This document shows positions 34,777 through 42,986 of a stretch of DNA of 64,000 bases, in pieces. Under the pieces are notes generated by a model, which ran no database searches, was not told the DNA's origin, and worked only from the letters and a program-made list of their open reading frames with translations. A program made the translations under genes and the position numbers. Each line of letters opens with the position of its first letter. Position 1 is the first letter of the stretch. The stretch is from NCBI RefSeq assembly GCF_000382365.1, contig NZ_KB908217.1:248001-312000 (forward strand), in the 5' to 3' direction. This DNA is from Pannonibacter phragmitetus DSM 14782 (GTDB lineage: Bacteria > Pseudomonadota > Alphaproteobacteria > Rhizobiales > Stappiaceae).

Positions 34777-35412
34777 ATGTCAGACAGAACCCGCACCCGT
34801 ATTCTCAATGCCCTGAAGGCTGGCGGCCCGCAGACTGCGGCCGAGCTTGCTGCATCGCTTGCTGTCACTCCCGTTGCCGTGCGCCAGCATCTGGACGGCC
34901 TGCTGCAGGAGGATCTTGTCGCCTTCGAGGACATGAAGGGGGCCGTGGGCCGTCCGCGCCGTGTCTGGGCGCTGAGTGCTGCCGGCCATGCCCGTTTTCC
35001 GGACAACCATTCGGCCCTGATCCTGTCGCTGCTGTCCGGATTGCGGGAACTTCACGGGGAGCAAGGCGTGGAGGATCTGATCGCCTTCCGCGAGAAAGAA
35101 ATGCAGGCGAGTTACGAAAAGGAACTGGCCGGCGCTTCAGCGCTGCCGGACCGGCTGTCCTGTCTTGCGGACCTGCGCAACCGCGAAGGCTACATGGCCG
35201 AAGTGGAGCAGGAGACGGACGGGAGCTGGCTCTTCATCGAGAACCACTGTTCCATCTGCGCGGCGGCGTCTGTTTGTCAGGGCCTTTGCCGGTCGGAACT
35301 ATCGCTTTTTGCCAGTGTCCTCGGGCCGCAGGCCGAAATCGAGCGCTGCGAGCATCTGCTGTCCGGCGGACGGCGTTGTGTCTACCGCATTCGTGAGCGG
35401 GCTGCCGCCTGA
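34777..35412 (+). CDS. SufR-like HTH regulator with C-terminal cysteine cluster
   Basis: This encodes a 211-residue transcriptional regulator of the COG2345 group. A winged helix-turn-helix lies at residues 5-70 (TAAELAASLAVTPVAVRQHLDGLL). The C-terminal half has seven cysteines: C129, C158 and C161 (NHCSICAAA), C167, C171, C191 and C201. In SufR and relatives such cysteines hold a [4Fe-4S] cluster that sets DNA binding, so iron-sulfur or redox sensing is likely. No suf or isc genes are nearby. It is convergent with oxyR, separated by nine bases, and two redox regulators side by side suggests a stress-response neighbourhood. The targets are unknown. Confidence 0.8.
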   Translation: MSDRTRTRILNALKAGGPQTAAELAASLAVTPVAVRQHLDGLLQEDLVAFEDMKGAVGRPRRVWALSAAGHARFPDNHSALILSLLSGLRELHGEQGVEDLIAFREKEMQASYEKELAGASALPDRLSCLADLRNREGYMAEVEQETDGSWLFIENHCSICAAASVCQGLCRSELSLFASVLGPQAEIERCEHLLSGGRRCVYRIRERAAA

Positions 35413-35421
35413 GAGAGCGCC

Positions 35422-36345
35422 CTAGTTGTCTTCCAGCGGCGTTGCGGCCACGCCAAGCCCGCTGAGTGTGGCCGCCAGCGTGTCGCGCAGGATCTCGAAG
35501 TCCTTGCGGCGTGGGGATGTGCGCCGCCATGCGAGGCCCACCATGCGGGCAGGCTGGGGGTCCTGAAAACGCAGCAGGGCAACGCGGTCGTCGCGCACCT
35601 CTACATCGGCGCAGATTTCCGGCAGCAGGGTGACGCCATAACCGGCGGCGACCATCTGCATCACCGTGGCAAGGCTGGTCGCACCCAGCGAGGACCGGCG
35701 GCCGGAGGTGACGATCTGGCAGTAGTTGAGCGCCTGATCGCGCAGGCAATGCCCTTCCTCCAGCAGCAGCAGTTCCTCCTGGCGGATCTCGTCAATCCCG
35801 ATCCGCCGCCGCTCGTCGAGATCGGGCGTGTTGTGGACCGCCAGAAGGAAGCGGTCTTCGAAAAGGGGCAGGGTGGTCAGTTCCGGCTGGCCGAGGGGCA
35901 GTGCAGCGATGATGGCGTCAAGCTCTCCGGCCATCAATTCCTGCACCAGCACGTCCGTCAGGGTTTCGCGCAAGGTCAGCCGCAGATCCGGATGGCCGCT
36001 TTGCAGTTTCGGCAGGACGCGGGGCAGAAGATAAGGCGCAATCGAGGGGATGATGCCAAGACGCAGAGGCCCGGTGAGCGGCTGGCCCCGGTGGCGCGCA
36101 TAATCCATCAGATCGCGCACATCGGCCAGGATCCGCCTCCCGCGCCGTACCACTTCCTCGCCTTCCTGCGTCAGCCGCGCAAGGCCGGAGCGCCGTTCGA
36201 CCAGCATGACGCCCAGGCTTTCCTCCAGCTCCTTGATCTGCATGGACAGGGCAGGCTGTGTGACGGCAACGGCCTCCGCCGCCTTGCGGAAGTGGAGGTG
36301 GGTGGCGAGGGCGTCGAGATAGCGAAGCTGGCGAAGCGAGATCAT
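35422..36345 (-). CDS. oxyR: Hydrogen-peroxide-responsive regulator OxyR
   Basis: This encodes a 307-residue LysR-family activator. The HTH is at residues 3-60 (RKAAEAVAVTQPALSMQIKELEE). The redox pair is C200 and C209 in EEGHCLRDQALNYC, with the exact nine-residue spacing of E. coli C199/C208, and the downstream ATSLATVMQMVAAGYGVTLLPE is also OxyR-typical. Peroxide should form the disulfide and activate catalase and peroxidase genes. No katG or ahpC lies adjacent. A T-N11-A box lies 17 bases upstream of the start, suggesting autoregulation, and a possible divergent small RNA is described separately. Confidence 0.9.
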   Translation of the reverse strand: MISLRQLRYLDALATHLHFRKAAEAVAVTQPALSMQIKELEESLGVMLVERRSGLARLTQEGEEVVRRGRRILADVRDLMDYARHRGQPLTGPLRLGIIPSIAPYLLPRVLPKLQSGHPDLRLTLRETLTDVLVQELMAGELDAIIAALPLGQPELTTLPLFEDRFLLAVHNTPDLDERRRIGIDEIRQEELLLLEEGHCLRDQALNYCQIVTSGRRSSLGATSLATVMQMVAAGYGVTLLPEICADVEVRDDRVALLRFQDPQPARMVGLAWRRTSPRRKDFEILRDTLAATLSGLGVAATPLEDN

Positions 36346-36362
36346 TTGATCAGCTTATCTTA

Positions 36363-36375
36363 TTCGAGGAGCGAA
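36363..36375. promoter_or_regulatory. LysR-type T-N11-A box upstream of oxyR
   Basis: TTCGAGGAGCGAA is a dyad TTCG-N5-CGAA fitting T-N11-A (arms extend to ATTCG/CGAAT at 36362-36376). It lies 17 bases before the oxyR start codon and would let OxyR control its own gene and a divergent transcript. Confidence 0.45.
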
Positions 36376-36379
36376 TCAA

Positions 36380-36478
36380 TCCTATTAGACCTTATCAACC
36401 TGCTTCGGCATCATGGGCAAATGAGTAGTTTCCAGCTACTGGTGCCAGACTGGGCGGTCCTGCGGGCCGCCCTTTTTT
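36380..36478 (+). ncRNA. Candidate small RNA divergent from oxyR
   Basis: Between oxyR and the DUF2336 gene the plus strand carries a strong Rho-independent terminator with no open frame before it. Two stem-loops can form: AGTAG/CTACT (36424-36440) and the terminator stem at 36452-36472 followed by six T. The 5' end is a guess placed after the T-N11-A box. E. coli oxyS is encoded in the same position relative to oxyR, but no sequence likeness to OxyS is claimed. Confidence 0.35.
36452..36478 (+). terminator. Rho-independent terminator with no upstream gene
   Basis: The stem GGGCGGTCC (36452-36460) pairs with GGGCCGCCC (36464-36472) over the loop TGC, followed by TTTTTT. Nothing on the plus strand before it is an annotated gene, which is the main argument for a small transcript. 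Confidence 0.7.
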
Positions 36479-36739
36479 ATATTTGGTCAATAAATTACGC
36501 TACGTAATTTTCCTCTGAGGCGTGTTTTCGCAAGCTTCGCACAAGCTTCAGGGGAGGGAATTTTGCCCGAATTCGCGGTTATATCCAGTCCAAGCTCTTG
36601 AACTCACAATCAAATTCGAGTTGATTAAAATTTTACACGATAGTTGGTAAAACAAACTTAGAGAATACGTTTTGCCGTTACTCTTATCTTCAAGAATCGC
36701 TATTAGGGTGCTGGCGTGTCCTCGAATGTGGGTTGAGAG

Positions 36740-37825
36740 ATGACAGAAGCGTTGCAGACGGAGCTTGTGAATTTTGGCGGACTATCGTCCGAAGCCAGCG
36801 CAGACCGGAAGGCGGAACTCGCCCGTCACGTTGCCGTTCTCTTTTCTCTGACCTCAGACAAGTGCTCCGACGAACAGATCGGCATATATGACGCGGTCCT
36901 GTTGCGGCTGGTCAATATGGTGGAAGTGGAAGTCCGGCGCTTCGTTGCCGAGCGGCTGGCCGAACTTCGCAGGGGCCCCGAGCGCACCATCCGCCAGCTG
37001 GCGGGCGACGAGATCGAAGTCGCTGAAACTCTCCTGCGCCGTTCCTCCGTGCTGAAGGATCCCGAACTCGCCGGAATTGCCGATGTAAACAGCAACGCCC
37101 ACCGCCTTGCCATCGCCCAGCGTGAAGTTCTGTCCGAGGAAGTCACTGACGTTCTGGTCCGCCGCGGCGACATCCGCGTCAAGCGCCGCGTGGCCTCCAA
37201 CCCAGGTGCTGCGTTCTCTCTGGAAGGGTTCGAAGGGCTGCTGGATGCTGCGGCTGAGGACCATGCCTTGCAGCTGGCGCTGAGCGAGCGCCGCGATCTT
37301 GCCGACGCGCACATCGCCCAGCTGGTGGAAGTGGCCACCGAGTCCGTCCGGCAGAAGCTGGTGATTGCCGGTGCGCTGGCCGATGCGGAGCAGCTGCCGC
37401 AGGCCGCCCGGATTGCCGAACAGCGCATGTCGAATGACTACTGGCTGAGCCGTTACGACTTTGAAGCGGCTCGCACCCGGGTGCTGACCCTGATGCGCGA
37501 CGGGCGTCTCAACGAAAGCAGCCTGCGCTGGCTGGCGGCCGATGACCGGTTTGCAGAAGCGGTGGTGGCTTTCGCCTCCCTGACCAAGGTCAGCGTCACT
37601 GAGGCCAGCAACTGGATGGTCCGCCTTGACGTGGAGCCTTTCCTCGTCGTGGCCAAGGCCAACAATCTGTCGTCACTGACGGTGGCGACCCTGCTGAAGG
37701 TCGGCCCCTGGCGCCACCGGCTCACGGTTCAGGCCCGTGCGCAGGCACTGGCGCGCTTCGATGCCATGCGTGTTGACGATGCCCGCCAGCGCTTCGCCCT
37801 GCGGTCCGATCTTCCCGCAGACTGA
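36740..37825 (+). CDS. DUF2336-family protein (first copy)
   Basis: This encodes a 361-residue helical protein of the alphaproteobacterial DUF2336 family, function unknown. The repeated helical hairpins (VEVEVRRFVAERLAELRRGPERTIRQLAGDEIEVAETLLRRS, then RREVLSEEVTD-like VLVRRGDIRVKRRVASNPGA) recall HEAT-like solenoids, which serve as protein interaction surfaces. No catalytic motif is seen. A paralogue is at 54652-55722. The upstream 260 bases are AT-rich and probably hold its promoter. A strong terminator follows at 37852, so it is a single-gene unit. Confidence 0.8.
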   Translation: MTEALQTELVNFGGLSSEASADRKAELARHVAVLFSLTSDKCSDEQIGIYDAVLLRLVNMVEVEVRRFVAERLAELRRGPERTIRQLAGDEIEVAETLLRRSSVLKDPELAGIADVNSNAHRLAIAQREVLSEEVTDVLVRRGDIRVKRRVASNPGAAFSLEGFEGLLDAAAEDHALQLALSERRDLADAHIAQLVEVATESVRQKLVIAGALADAEQLPQAARIAEQRMSNDYWLSRYDFEAARTRVLTLMRDGRLNESSLRWLAADDRFAEAVVAFASLTKVSVTEASNWMVRLDVEPFLVVAKANNLSSLTVATLLKVGPWRHRLTVQARAQALARFDAMRVDDARQRFALRSDLPAD

Positions 37826-37851
37826 GCTTCTACAGCGCCTCAAGCTGATCT

Positions 37852-37883
37852 GGCCCGGCTCGCAAGAGATCCGGGCCTTTTTT
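37852..37883 (+). terminator. Rho-independent terminator of the DUF2336 gene
   Basis: The stem GGCCCGG (37852-37858) pairs with CCGGGCC (37871-37877), followed by TTTTTT. Confidence 0.8.
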
Positions 37884-37972
37884 CAAGGGTTTGGTGGCTG
37901 CCGCAGCTTTTCACGCTGTTATGATCCAGGCGCAGTGGCCTTACCAGGCAATGATGCCACGGTGTCATGGTT

Positions 37973-38773
37973 TCAACGGGCGGCGAATATGTCCCGGGAA
38001 AGCCAGTGATGGACCGGAGCTGTTCCAGCCAGAATGGATCCATCCTGCGGAGTGCTGCCCGAAAGTGAGGTCACCAAAGCGCCTGCTTCCTGCGCCAGCA
38101 GCTTGCCGGCTGCATAGTCGTAATAGCTCAGGCTATCCTCGAAGTAGCCGTCGAGCCGGCCTGCTGCGATATAGGCAAGGTCGAGTGCAGCCGAACCAAG
38201 GCGCCTGACGCCTGCGGCCGTGCTGGTAACCGTATCCACGCCCCGGAAAAATACGTCGCGGCCGACCGCTTTCAGCTGACCCTGAACCGGCATGGAGAGC
38301 GAGATGATGGCATCCTCCGGCTGTTTGCCGGTCAGCGCGGGCAGGGCATCGCCGTTCAAACGCGCGCCCTGGCCCCGGATGGCCGTGAACATTTCCTCGC
38401 GCAAGGGATCGTAGACCACGCCCAGCAACTCCCCCTGCTTGCCGCAAAGGGCGATGCTGACGGCGAAATAGGGGATGCCCCAGATGAAGTTGGTGGTTCC
38501 GTCGAGCGGATCGACGACCCATTGCGTCCCGGCTCCGGCCCGGCTGATGCCCGTCTCCTCTCCCAGGAAGCCGTAACTGTCACCTGCGGTGGCAAGGACT
38601 GCGGCGATGGCCTGCTCGGCAGAAAGGTCTGCCTGTGAGGCATAGTCGCCATGCGCCTTCTTCTCGATGGTGTCACGGGATGTGCGGCCGAAGCGGGACG
38701 TCAGTTCCTTGCCGCCGACGCGCGCTGCCGCGCAGGCGATGCTCATGAGGCTGTCGAGCGGAAGATCAGTCAT
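37973..38773 (-). CDS. Inositol-monophosphatase-family phosphatase
   Basis: This encodes a 266-residue Mg-dependent phosphatase. The family motifs are complete: GEET (residues 71-74), WVVDPLDGTTNF (85-96) and YYDYAAGKLLAQEAG (near residue 217, the WDxAAG motif with Tyr in place of Trp). Members hydrolyse inositol, sugar, histidinol or nucleotide monophosphates. It is the last gene of an operon after an AfuABC-like importer, two bases from the ATPase stop. That points to dephosphorylation of an imported phosphorylated sugar or polyol rather than housekeeping. The exact substrate cannot be read from sequence. Confidence 0.87.
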   Translation of the reverse strand: MTDLPLDSLMSIACAAARVGGKELTSRFGRTSRDTIEKKAHGDYASQADLSAEQAIAAVLATAGDSYGFLGEETGISRAGAGTQWVVDPLDGTTNFIWGIPYFAVSIALCGKQGELLGVVYDPLREEMFTAIRGQGARLNGDALPALTGKQPEDAIISLSMPVQGQLKAVGRDVFFRGVDTVTSTAAGVRRLGSAALDLAYIAAGRLDGYFEDSLSYYDYAAGKLLAQEAGALVTSLSGSTPQDGSILAGTAPVHHWLSRDIFAAR

Positions 38774-38775
38774 GG

Positions 38776-39834
38776 TCAGGCTCCTGCCGGAAGAAAGGTG
38801 TAGCCCTCGAAGCTGAGGCCGGCACGCGCGCCAATTTCGAGCGCGCTGCGGGTCTCTGCCTTGATGATCTGGCCGCTTTCACTGCGCAGGCTTTGCACCC
38901 AGGCTTTGCCGACGAACCGCCGGTCCTCGACGGTTGCATCGAGCAGGCCTTCACCGCAGTTCTTGACCAGTACCTGTTCCGGGCGGATCATGAGGGTGGC
39001 AGGGCCCGGCTCGCCAGTGCTGCCGAGTGGAAGCATGGGGCCGTCTGCAAGCCGGAACCCCCCATCCTCGTGATGGCCATCGAGGAAGTTGGCACTGCCG
39101 ACGAATTCGGCAACAAAGCGGTTGGCCGGCCGGGAGTAGATCGTCACGGGATCAGCCAGATGCTGAACGATACCTCCCTGCATGACGGCAATCCGGTCGG
39201 ACATCTCAAGCGCTTCCTCCTGATCATGCGTGACATAGATCGCCGTGAGGCCGAGGCGCTTCTGCAGGTCGCGCAGTTCGTGCCGCAGCGCGACGCGCAG
39301 ACGGGCATCGAGATTGGACATGGGCTCATCAAGCAGCAGCAGCGGCGGGTCGATGACCAGGGCGCGGGCGAGGGCGATACGCTGTTGCATGCCGCCGCTC
39401 ATCTCTGCTGGATAGCGGCCGCCCACTCCATGCAGTTCCACCTGAGCCAGAGCTGCATTGACCCGGCCGGTGATCTCCCTGACCGGCACCTTCCGCAGCT
39501 TCAGCCCATAGGCGACGTTGTCGAAGACCGTCTTGTTGGGCCAGAGCGCATAGTTCTGGAAGACGAAACCGATGTTGCGCTCCCATGCGGGGATTGCCGT
39601 CACATCGGTGCCGTTGAACAGGATGCGGCCGCTGTTGATGGGGTGAAACCCGGCAATGGCCCGCAGCAGGGTGGTCTTCCCGCAGCCGGAGGGGCCAAGC
39701 AGGGTGAAAAACTCGCCCGGCTTGATTGTGAAGTTGATGTCCTTGAGAACGGTTGTGGGTCCGAACGCCTTTGAAACGGCATCGATGACAACGTCACAGC
39801 CGCGCGCCGCGGTCTTGGAAGAGGTATCAGACAC
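38776..39834 (-). CDS. ABC transporter ATP-binding protein, AfuC/FbpC/PotA-like
   Basis: This encodes a 352-residue ABC ATPase with a C-terminal TOBE regulatory domain. Walker A is GPSGCGKTT (residues 47-55), Q-loop VFQNYALWP, signature MSGGMQQR, Walker B LLLLDEPMSNLD and H-loop THDQEEAL. The GTG start at 39834 is supported by AAGGA upstream and an eight-base overlap with the permease stop; ATG 39858 or 39867 are alternatives deeper in the permease gene. The permease and binding protein genes precede it. The group includes ferric and hexose-phosphate importers (AfuC) and 2-aminoethylphosphonate importers. Confidence 0.88.
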   Translation of the reverse strand: MSDTSSKTAARGCDVVIDAVSKAFGPTTVLKDINFTIKPGEFFTLLGPSGCGKTTLLRAIAGFHPINSGRILFNGTDVTAIPAWERNIGFVFQNYALWPNKTVFDNVAYGLKLRKVPVREITGRVNAALAQVELHGVGGRYPAEMSGGMQQRIALARALVIDPPLLLLDEPMSNLDARLRVALRHELRDLQKRLGLTAIYVTHDQEEALEMSDRIAVMQGGIVQHLADPVTIYSRPANRFVAEFVGSANFLDGHHEDGGFRLADGPMLPLGSTGEPGPATLMIRPEQVLVKNCGEGLLDATVEDRRFVGKAWVQSLRSESGQIIKAETRSALEIGARAGLSFEGYTFLPAGA

Positions 39835-41833
39835 CTGATTTTCCTTCGGTTTGGCCATACCGTACAATGAAATAGAGCGGGACGTAGATGATCAGCATGA
39901 GCAGGATGGTCTGGGCGGCGGAAACGCCGAAGTCGGCATCGACAAGCGTGTTCTCGAAGATGACTGCGGTCATGGGCTTCCACGGCGGACGGTAGAGCAC
40001 GATGGTGGAAGACAGCTCCGTGACGATGTGGAGGAAGGTAAGCGTTGCGCCGGTGATGGCTCCGGCCAGTACAAGCGGCGCCGTGATCGTTGCGAACACC
40101 CGGAAGGGTCTTGCGCCGAGGCTGAGCGCGGCTTCCTCCAGTGCCGGGTGAACGCGGCGCAGGGCCGCTTCCGAGGCCTTGACCGTGAAGGGCAGGTTGC
40201 GGATCAGATAGGCCAGCGCAAGGATGAACCACGTGCCGGTCAGTTGCAGCGGCGCCTGATTGAACATCATGATGAGGCCGATGCCGAGCACGGTTCCGGG
40301 GATCACGTAGGGCATCATCACGGTCAGCCCGAGAACAGGTGCCACCAAGGCGTAGCGCTTGCGGATCAGCACAAAGGCAATGCCGAGGCCAAGGCCTGTG
40401 GCGGCCAGCGTGCCGGCAATGCCCAGTGACAGGGTGACCCAGGCCGGGCCGAGACCCGTGCGCATCATCGTCTCGTAATTTACGAGGGTGAAGCTTGCCC
40501 TTGGCAGGCCGACGCGCCACTCCATGAAACTGGAGACAAGCACGGTCAGATGCGGAGTGAAGGCCATCAGCAGGGCGAGCGCGGCGCAGCACAGGGCCAG
40601 GGCATGGGCGAAGGGCGACAGGTGCTTGCGCTGCAGCGGGCGGGAGGCAACAACAGCAAAACCCCGCCGCGCCAGATAGATCTGTTGCGCCATCAGGAAC
40701 AGGCTGGAGATGACGATCAGCACCACTGACCCCGTCGCAGCAAGAGCCGGATTGCGGCCTGCCTCGCTGAGGAAGGACGTATAGATCAGCACTGGCAGGA
40801 CATTCACATCCAGCCCGATGATGCGCGGTGTTCCGAAGTCGGAGAGGGCGGCCATGGTCGCAAGATAGAGCCCCGTGATGATGCCGGGCAGCGCGAGGGG
40901 AATTTCGACCGAAAACCGCACGCGGGAGGGCGCAGCCCCAAGGCTTTCGGCGGCTTCAATGTGACCTGCATCCAGGCTGCGGAATGAGCCGTAGCTGAGC
41001 AGGAAGATGATCGGGAACACCAGCCAGGTGATCACCCAGATGACGCCGTGCATGCCCACGATCGACATGTCATAGCCCAGATAGGAGGTTATGACGCCGT
41101 TCCGCCCCAAAAGCAGCCGCCAGGCATAGGCGCCAAGGAAGGGCGGCGAGACGGAGGCCATGGTGACAAGGAAGACGATGGCCGTACTTCCGGCAATCTC
41201 GTAACGGGCCAGGATGTAGGCGAGGGAAATACCGGCAACCGCTGCCAGTGCCGTCGAAATGAGGGCGATCAGCAGGCTGTTGACCGTCGCTGTCACGGTT
41301 GGAGACTGGGTGAAGAAGTCGAAGTAATGCCGCGCCGACAGGGACAGCGCCTTGTTCTCAAAGGTAATGTAGGCATTGGCCGCATGGCTGAGGCGGATGG
41401 ATGTGGCGGATTGGGGCTCAAGGACCAGCGGTGCCGGTGCCGCCGTTGCAAAAAGACCGCGCGGCGCCTGCTGGGAGAGGCTGAGACTCGTGCCGTCATA
41501 GTCGAGCGCTGGTCTGCCCTCCGCATCCTCGCCTGGTGCGAGTGGCTGGCTGCTGGTGATGAGAAGCGACTGTCCGCCCTCAACCGCGACTGTCAGGGCA
41601 GCGCCGGAACCCATTGCAATGACGAGGCCATTGGCCTGTGGCGTCACCGCGTAGCCGCCGGTCATCTCCGGCACCACCTGCAGTCCATCCCGGTTATGCA
41701 GGAGAGTGAACTGCCCCCCTTCTTCAAGAAGGGAGGCAGCCATCAGGCGGATTTGCGGAATGATGATCGTCAGGCCGCAGAGCATGAGCGCGACGATGGA
41801 GAAGAGGAACCAGGTGTCGCGCAGCAGCTTCAT
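39827..41833 (-). CDS. Fused two-domain ABC permease, AfuB/FbpB-like, with periplasmic insert
   Basis: This encodes a 668-residue permease with two BPD-type transport domains in one chain, about twelve membrane segments, as in FbpB/AfuB. Each half has an EAA-type loop (HIEAAESLGAAPSRVRFSVEIPLALPG near residue 290, and ALEEAALSLGARPFRVFATITAPLVLAG near residue 580). Unusual is a roughly 150-residue hydrophilic region between TM1 (residues 10-32) and TM2 (near residue 185), rich in Gly, Ser and Gln and presumably periplasmic. The start overlaps the binding-protein stop as ATGA. It forms the channel for the importer whose other parts are encoded on either side. Confidence 0.87.
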   Translation of the reverse strand: MKLLRDTWFLFSIVALMLCGLTIIIPQIRLMAASLLEEGGQFTLLHNRDGLQVVPEMTGGYAVTPQANGLVIAMGSGAALTVAVEGGQSLLITSSQPLAPGEDAEGRPALDYDGTSLSLSQQAPRGLFATAAPAPLVLEPQSATSIRLSHAANAYITFENKALSLSARHYFDFFTQSPTVTATVNSLLIALISTALAAVAGISLAYILARYEIAGSTAIVFLVTMASVSPPFLGAYAWRLLLGRNGVITSYLGYDMSIVGMHGVIWVITWLVFPIIFLLSYGSFRSLDAGHIEAAESLGAAPSRVRFSVEIPLALPGIITGLYLATMAALSDFGTPRIIGLDVNVLPVLIYTSFLSEAGRNPALAATGSVVLIVISSLFLMAQQIYLARRGFAVVASRPLQRKHLSPFAHALALCCAALALLMAFTPHLTVLVSSFMEWRVGLPRASFTLVNYETMMRTGLGPAWVTLSLGIAGTLAATGLGLGIAFVLIRKRYALVAPVLGLTVMMPYVIPGTVLGIGLIMMFNQAPLQLTGTWFILALAYLIRNLPFTVKASEAALRRVHPALEEAALSLGARPFRVFATITAPLVLAGAITGATLTFLHIVTELSSTIVLYRPPWKPMTAVIFENTLVDADFGVSAAQTILLMLIIYVPLYFIVRYGQTEGKSGV

Positions 41834-42789
41834 TTGCCGCGAGCCTCATGGAAGCGGGCGGTGACGACAGGGCGGGGCTCAACCGCCGAAATGATGTTGA
41901 GCGAGCCCAGGTCCGGCAGCACTGAAGGCGGGGTGATGTCCTGGCGGGCCGAGCGGCGCACCGTGGCATCGCGGACGATCTCATGAGCGGCCTTTGTGCC
42001 CAGGAAGTCGATGAAGCTCTTTGCGTCTTCCAGATTGGGCGCGCCCTTGACGATTGCCTGCGCGTCGATCTGGCCGGTCACGGCGTCGGTGGGGTAGATG
42101 ATTTCGATAGGCAGGCCTTCGGCCCTCCACTTGGCGCCCAGATCCTCGTTGATCCAGCCGGCTGCGGCTTCACCATCGCGGACGGCGTTGAAGGCGTCGT
42201 CGGAGCCGGGCGCAAGACGTGCGGTCTTGGCAAGCTTGCCTGTGAAGTCCCAGCCAAAGTTGCCTGCGAGTGCCGAAATGATGGTGTAGCCGGTGCCGGA
42301 CTTCGCTGGATCCGGAATAATCACGCCGCCTGCGGATTCAAAATCTGCGGACAGCATGTCCTCCTGGGTCTTCGGCATCTTGCCGGCCTCAACCCGCTTG
42401 GTGCTGATGATCAGGGGCTGAAGCAGCACGGTGAAAGGGTGCCAGATATGATTGGGATCGCTGGTCACCATATCAGCGTCAGAGGGGCTCTGATACGGCT
42501 GGAACAGGGCGGCGTTCTCATCAAATGTCTGGGTCGGGCCGCCCCACATGACATCGGCAGACGGGTTTGCCGCTTCTGCGCGCAGGCGTTCGACAATCTC
42601 GCCGGTGCCGCCGCGCACCACGGTAACCTTCACATCCGGATGGGCCTGTGCGAAGGCGTCCAGAATGGGTGTGGAGGTTGTTTCGCCATGGGCAGTGTAG
42701 ATGACGAGTTCGCTCGCCTGCACACTTCCCATAATGGATGCTGATGCCAAGGCTCCTGCCAGAAGCTGCTTTAAGGTCCAAGTCAACAT
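41830..42789 (-). CDS. Periplasmic binding protein, AfuA/FbpA-like (family 1 extracellular)
   Basis: This encodes a 319-residue exported binding protein. A signal peptide spans about residues 1-25 (LKQLLAGALASASIMGSVQA). The mature part starts SELVIYTAHGETTSTPILDAF, with the ligand-shell segments RGGTGEIVERLRAEAANPSADVMWGG and AKSGTGYTIISALAGNFGW characteristic of ferric, hexose-phosphate and aminoethylphosphonate binders. It lacks the tandem Tyr pair that holds iron in FbpA (GGTGEIVER and SGTGYT suit phosphate), so an anionic phosphorylated ligand is more likely than Fe(III). It is the first gene of the minus-strand operon, divergent from the ROK regulator. Confidence 0.82.
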   Translation of the reverse strand: MLTWTLKQLLAGALASASIMGSVQASELVIYTAHGETTSTPILDAFAQAHPDVKVTVVRGGTGEIVERLRAEAANPSADVMWGGPTQTFDENAALFQPYQSPSDADMVTSDPNHIWHPFTVLLQPLIISTKRVEAGKMPKTQEDMLSADFESAGGVIIPDPAKSGTGYTIISALAGNFGWDFTGKLAKTARLAPGSDDAFNAVRDGEAAAGWINEDLGAKWRAEGLPIEIIYPTDAVTGQIDAQAIVKGAPNLEDAKSFIDFLGTKAAHEIVRDATVRRSARQDITPPSVLPDLGSLNIISAVEPRPVVTARFHEARGK

Positions 42790-42822
42790 GCCATTCCCTT
42801 TCGTTAGCAGAGGAGATGCCGC

Positions 42823-42847
42823 ATTAATTCCATTAAAAGGAATAAAT
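42823..42847 (-). promoter_or_regulatory. Candidate ROK operator, importer side
   Basis: Read on the minus strand, this 25-bp site contains TTTATTC and TTTTAATGGA. It matches the plus-strand site at 42954-42978 at 20 of 25 positions. It lies 34 bases upstream of the binding-protein start. Confidence 0.5.
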
Positions 42848-42932
42848 TGACGCGGTCAAGGTGCTGAATAGAGGTATTTTATTGCAGGCTTGTGACGCAA
42901 TCTCGGGCTGTTTGCGGGAAACTTCTCGCTTC

Positions 42933-42978
42933 TTGACAAGGTGTATGGCCTTTGTTTATTCTTTTTAATGGATAAAAT
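42933..42978 (+). promoter_or_regulatory. Promoter and candidate ROK operator, repressor side
   Basis: TTGACA (42933-42938) and TATTCT (42957-42962) are separated by 18 bases, a plausible sigma-70 promoter for the ROK gene. The 25-bp operator-like site at 42954-42978 (TTTATTC...TTTTAATGGA) covers the -10, so binding there would block transcription. Confidence 0.5.
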
Positions 42979-42986
42979 GGATCGCC

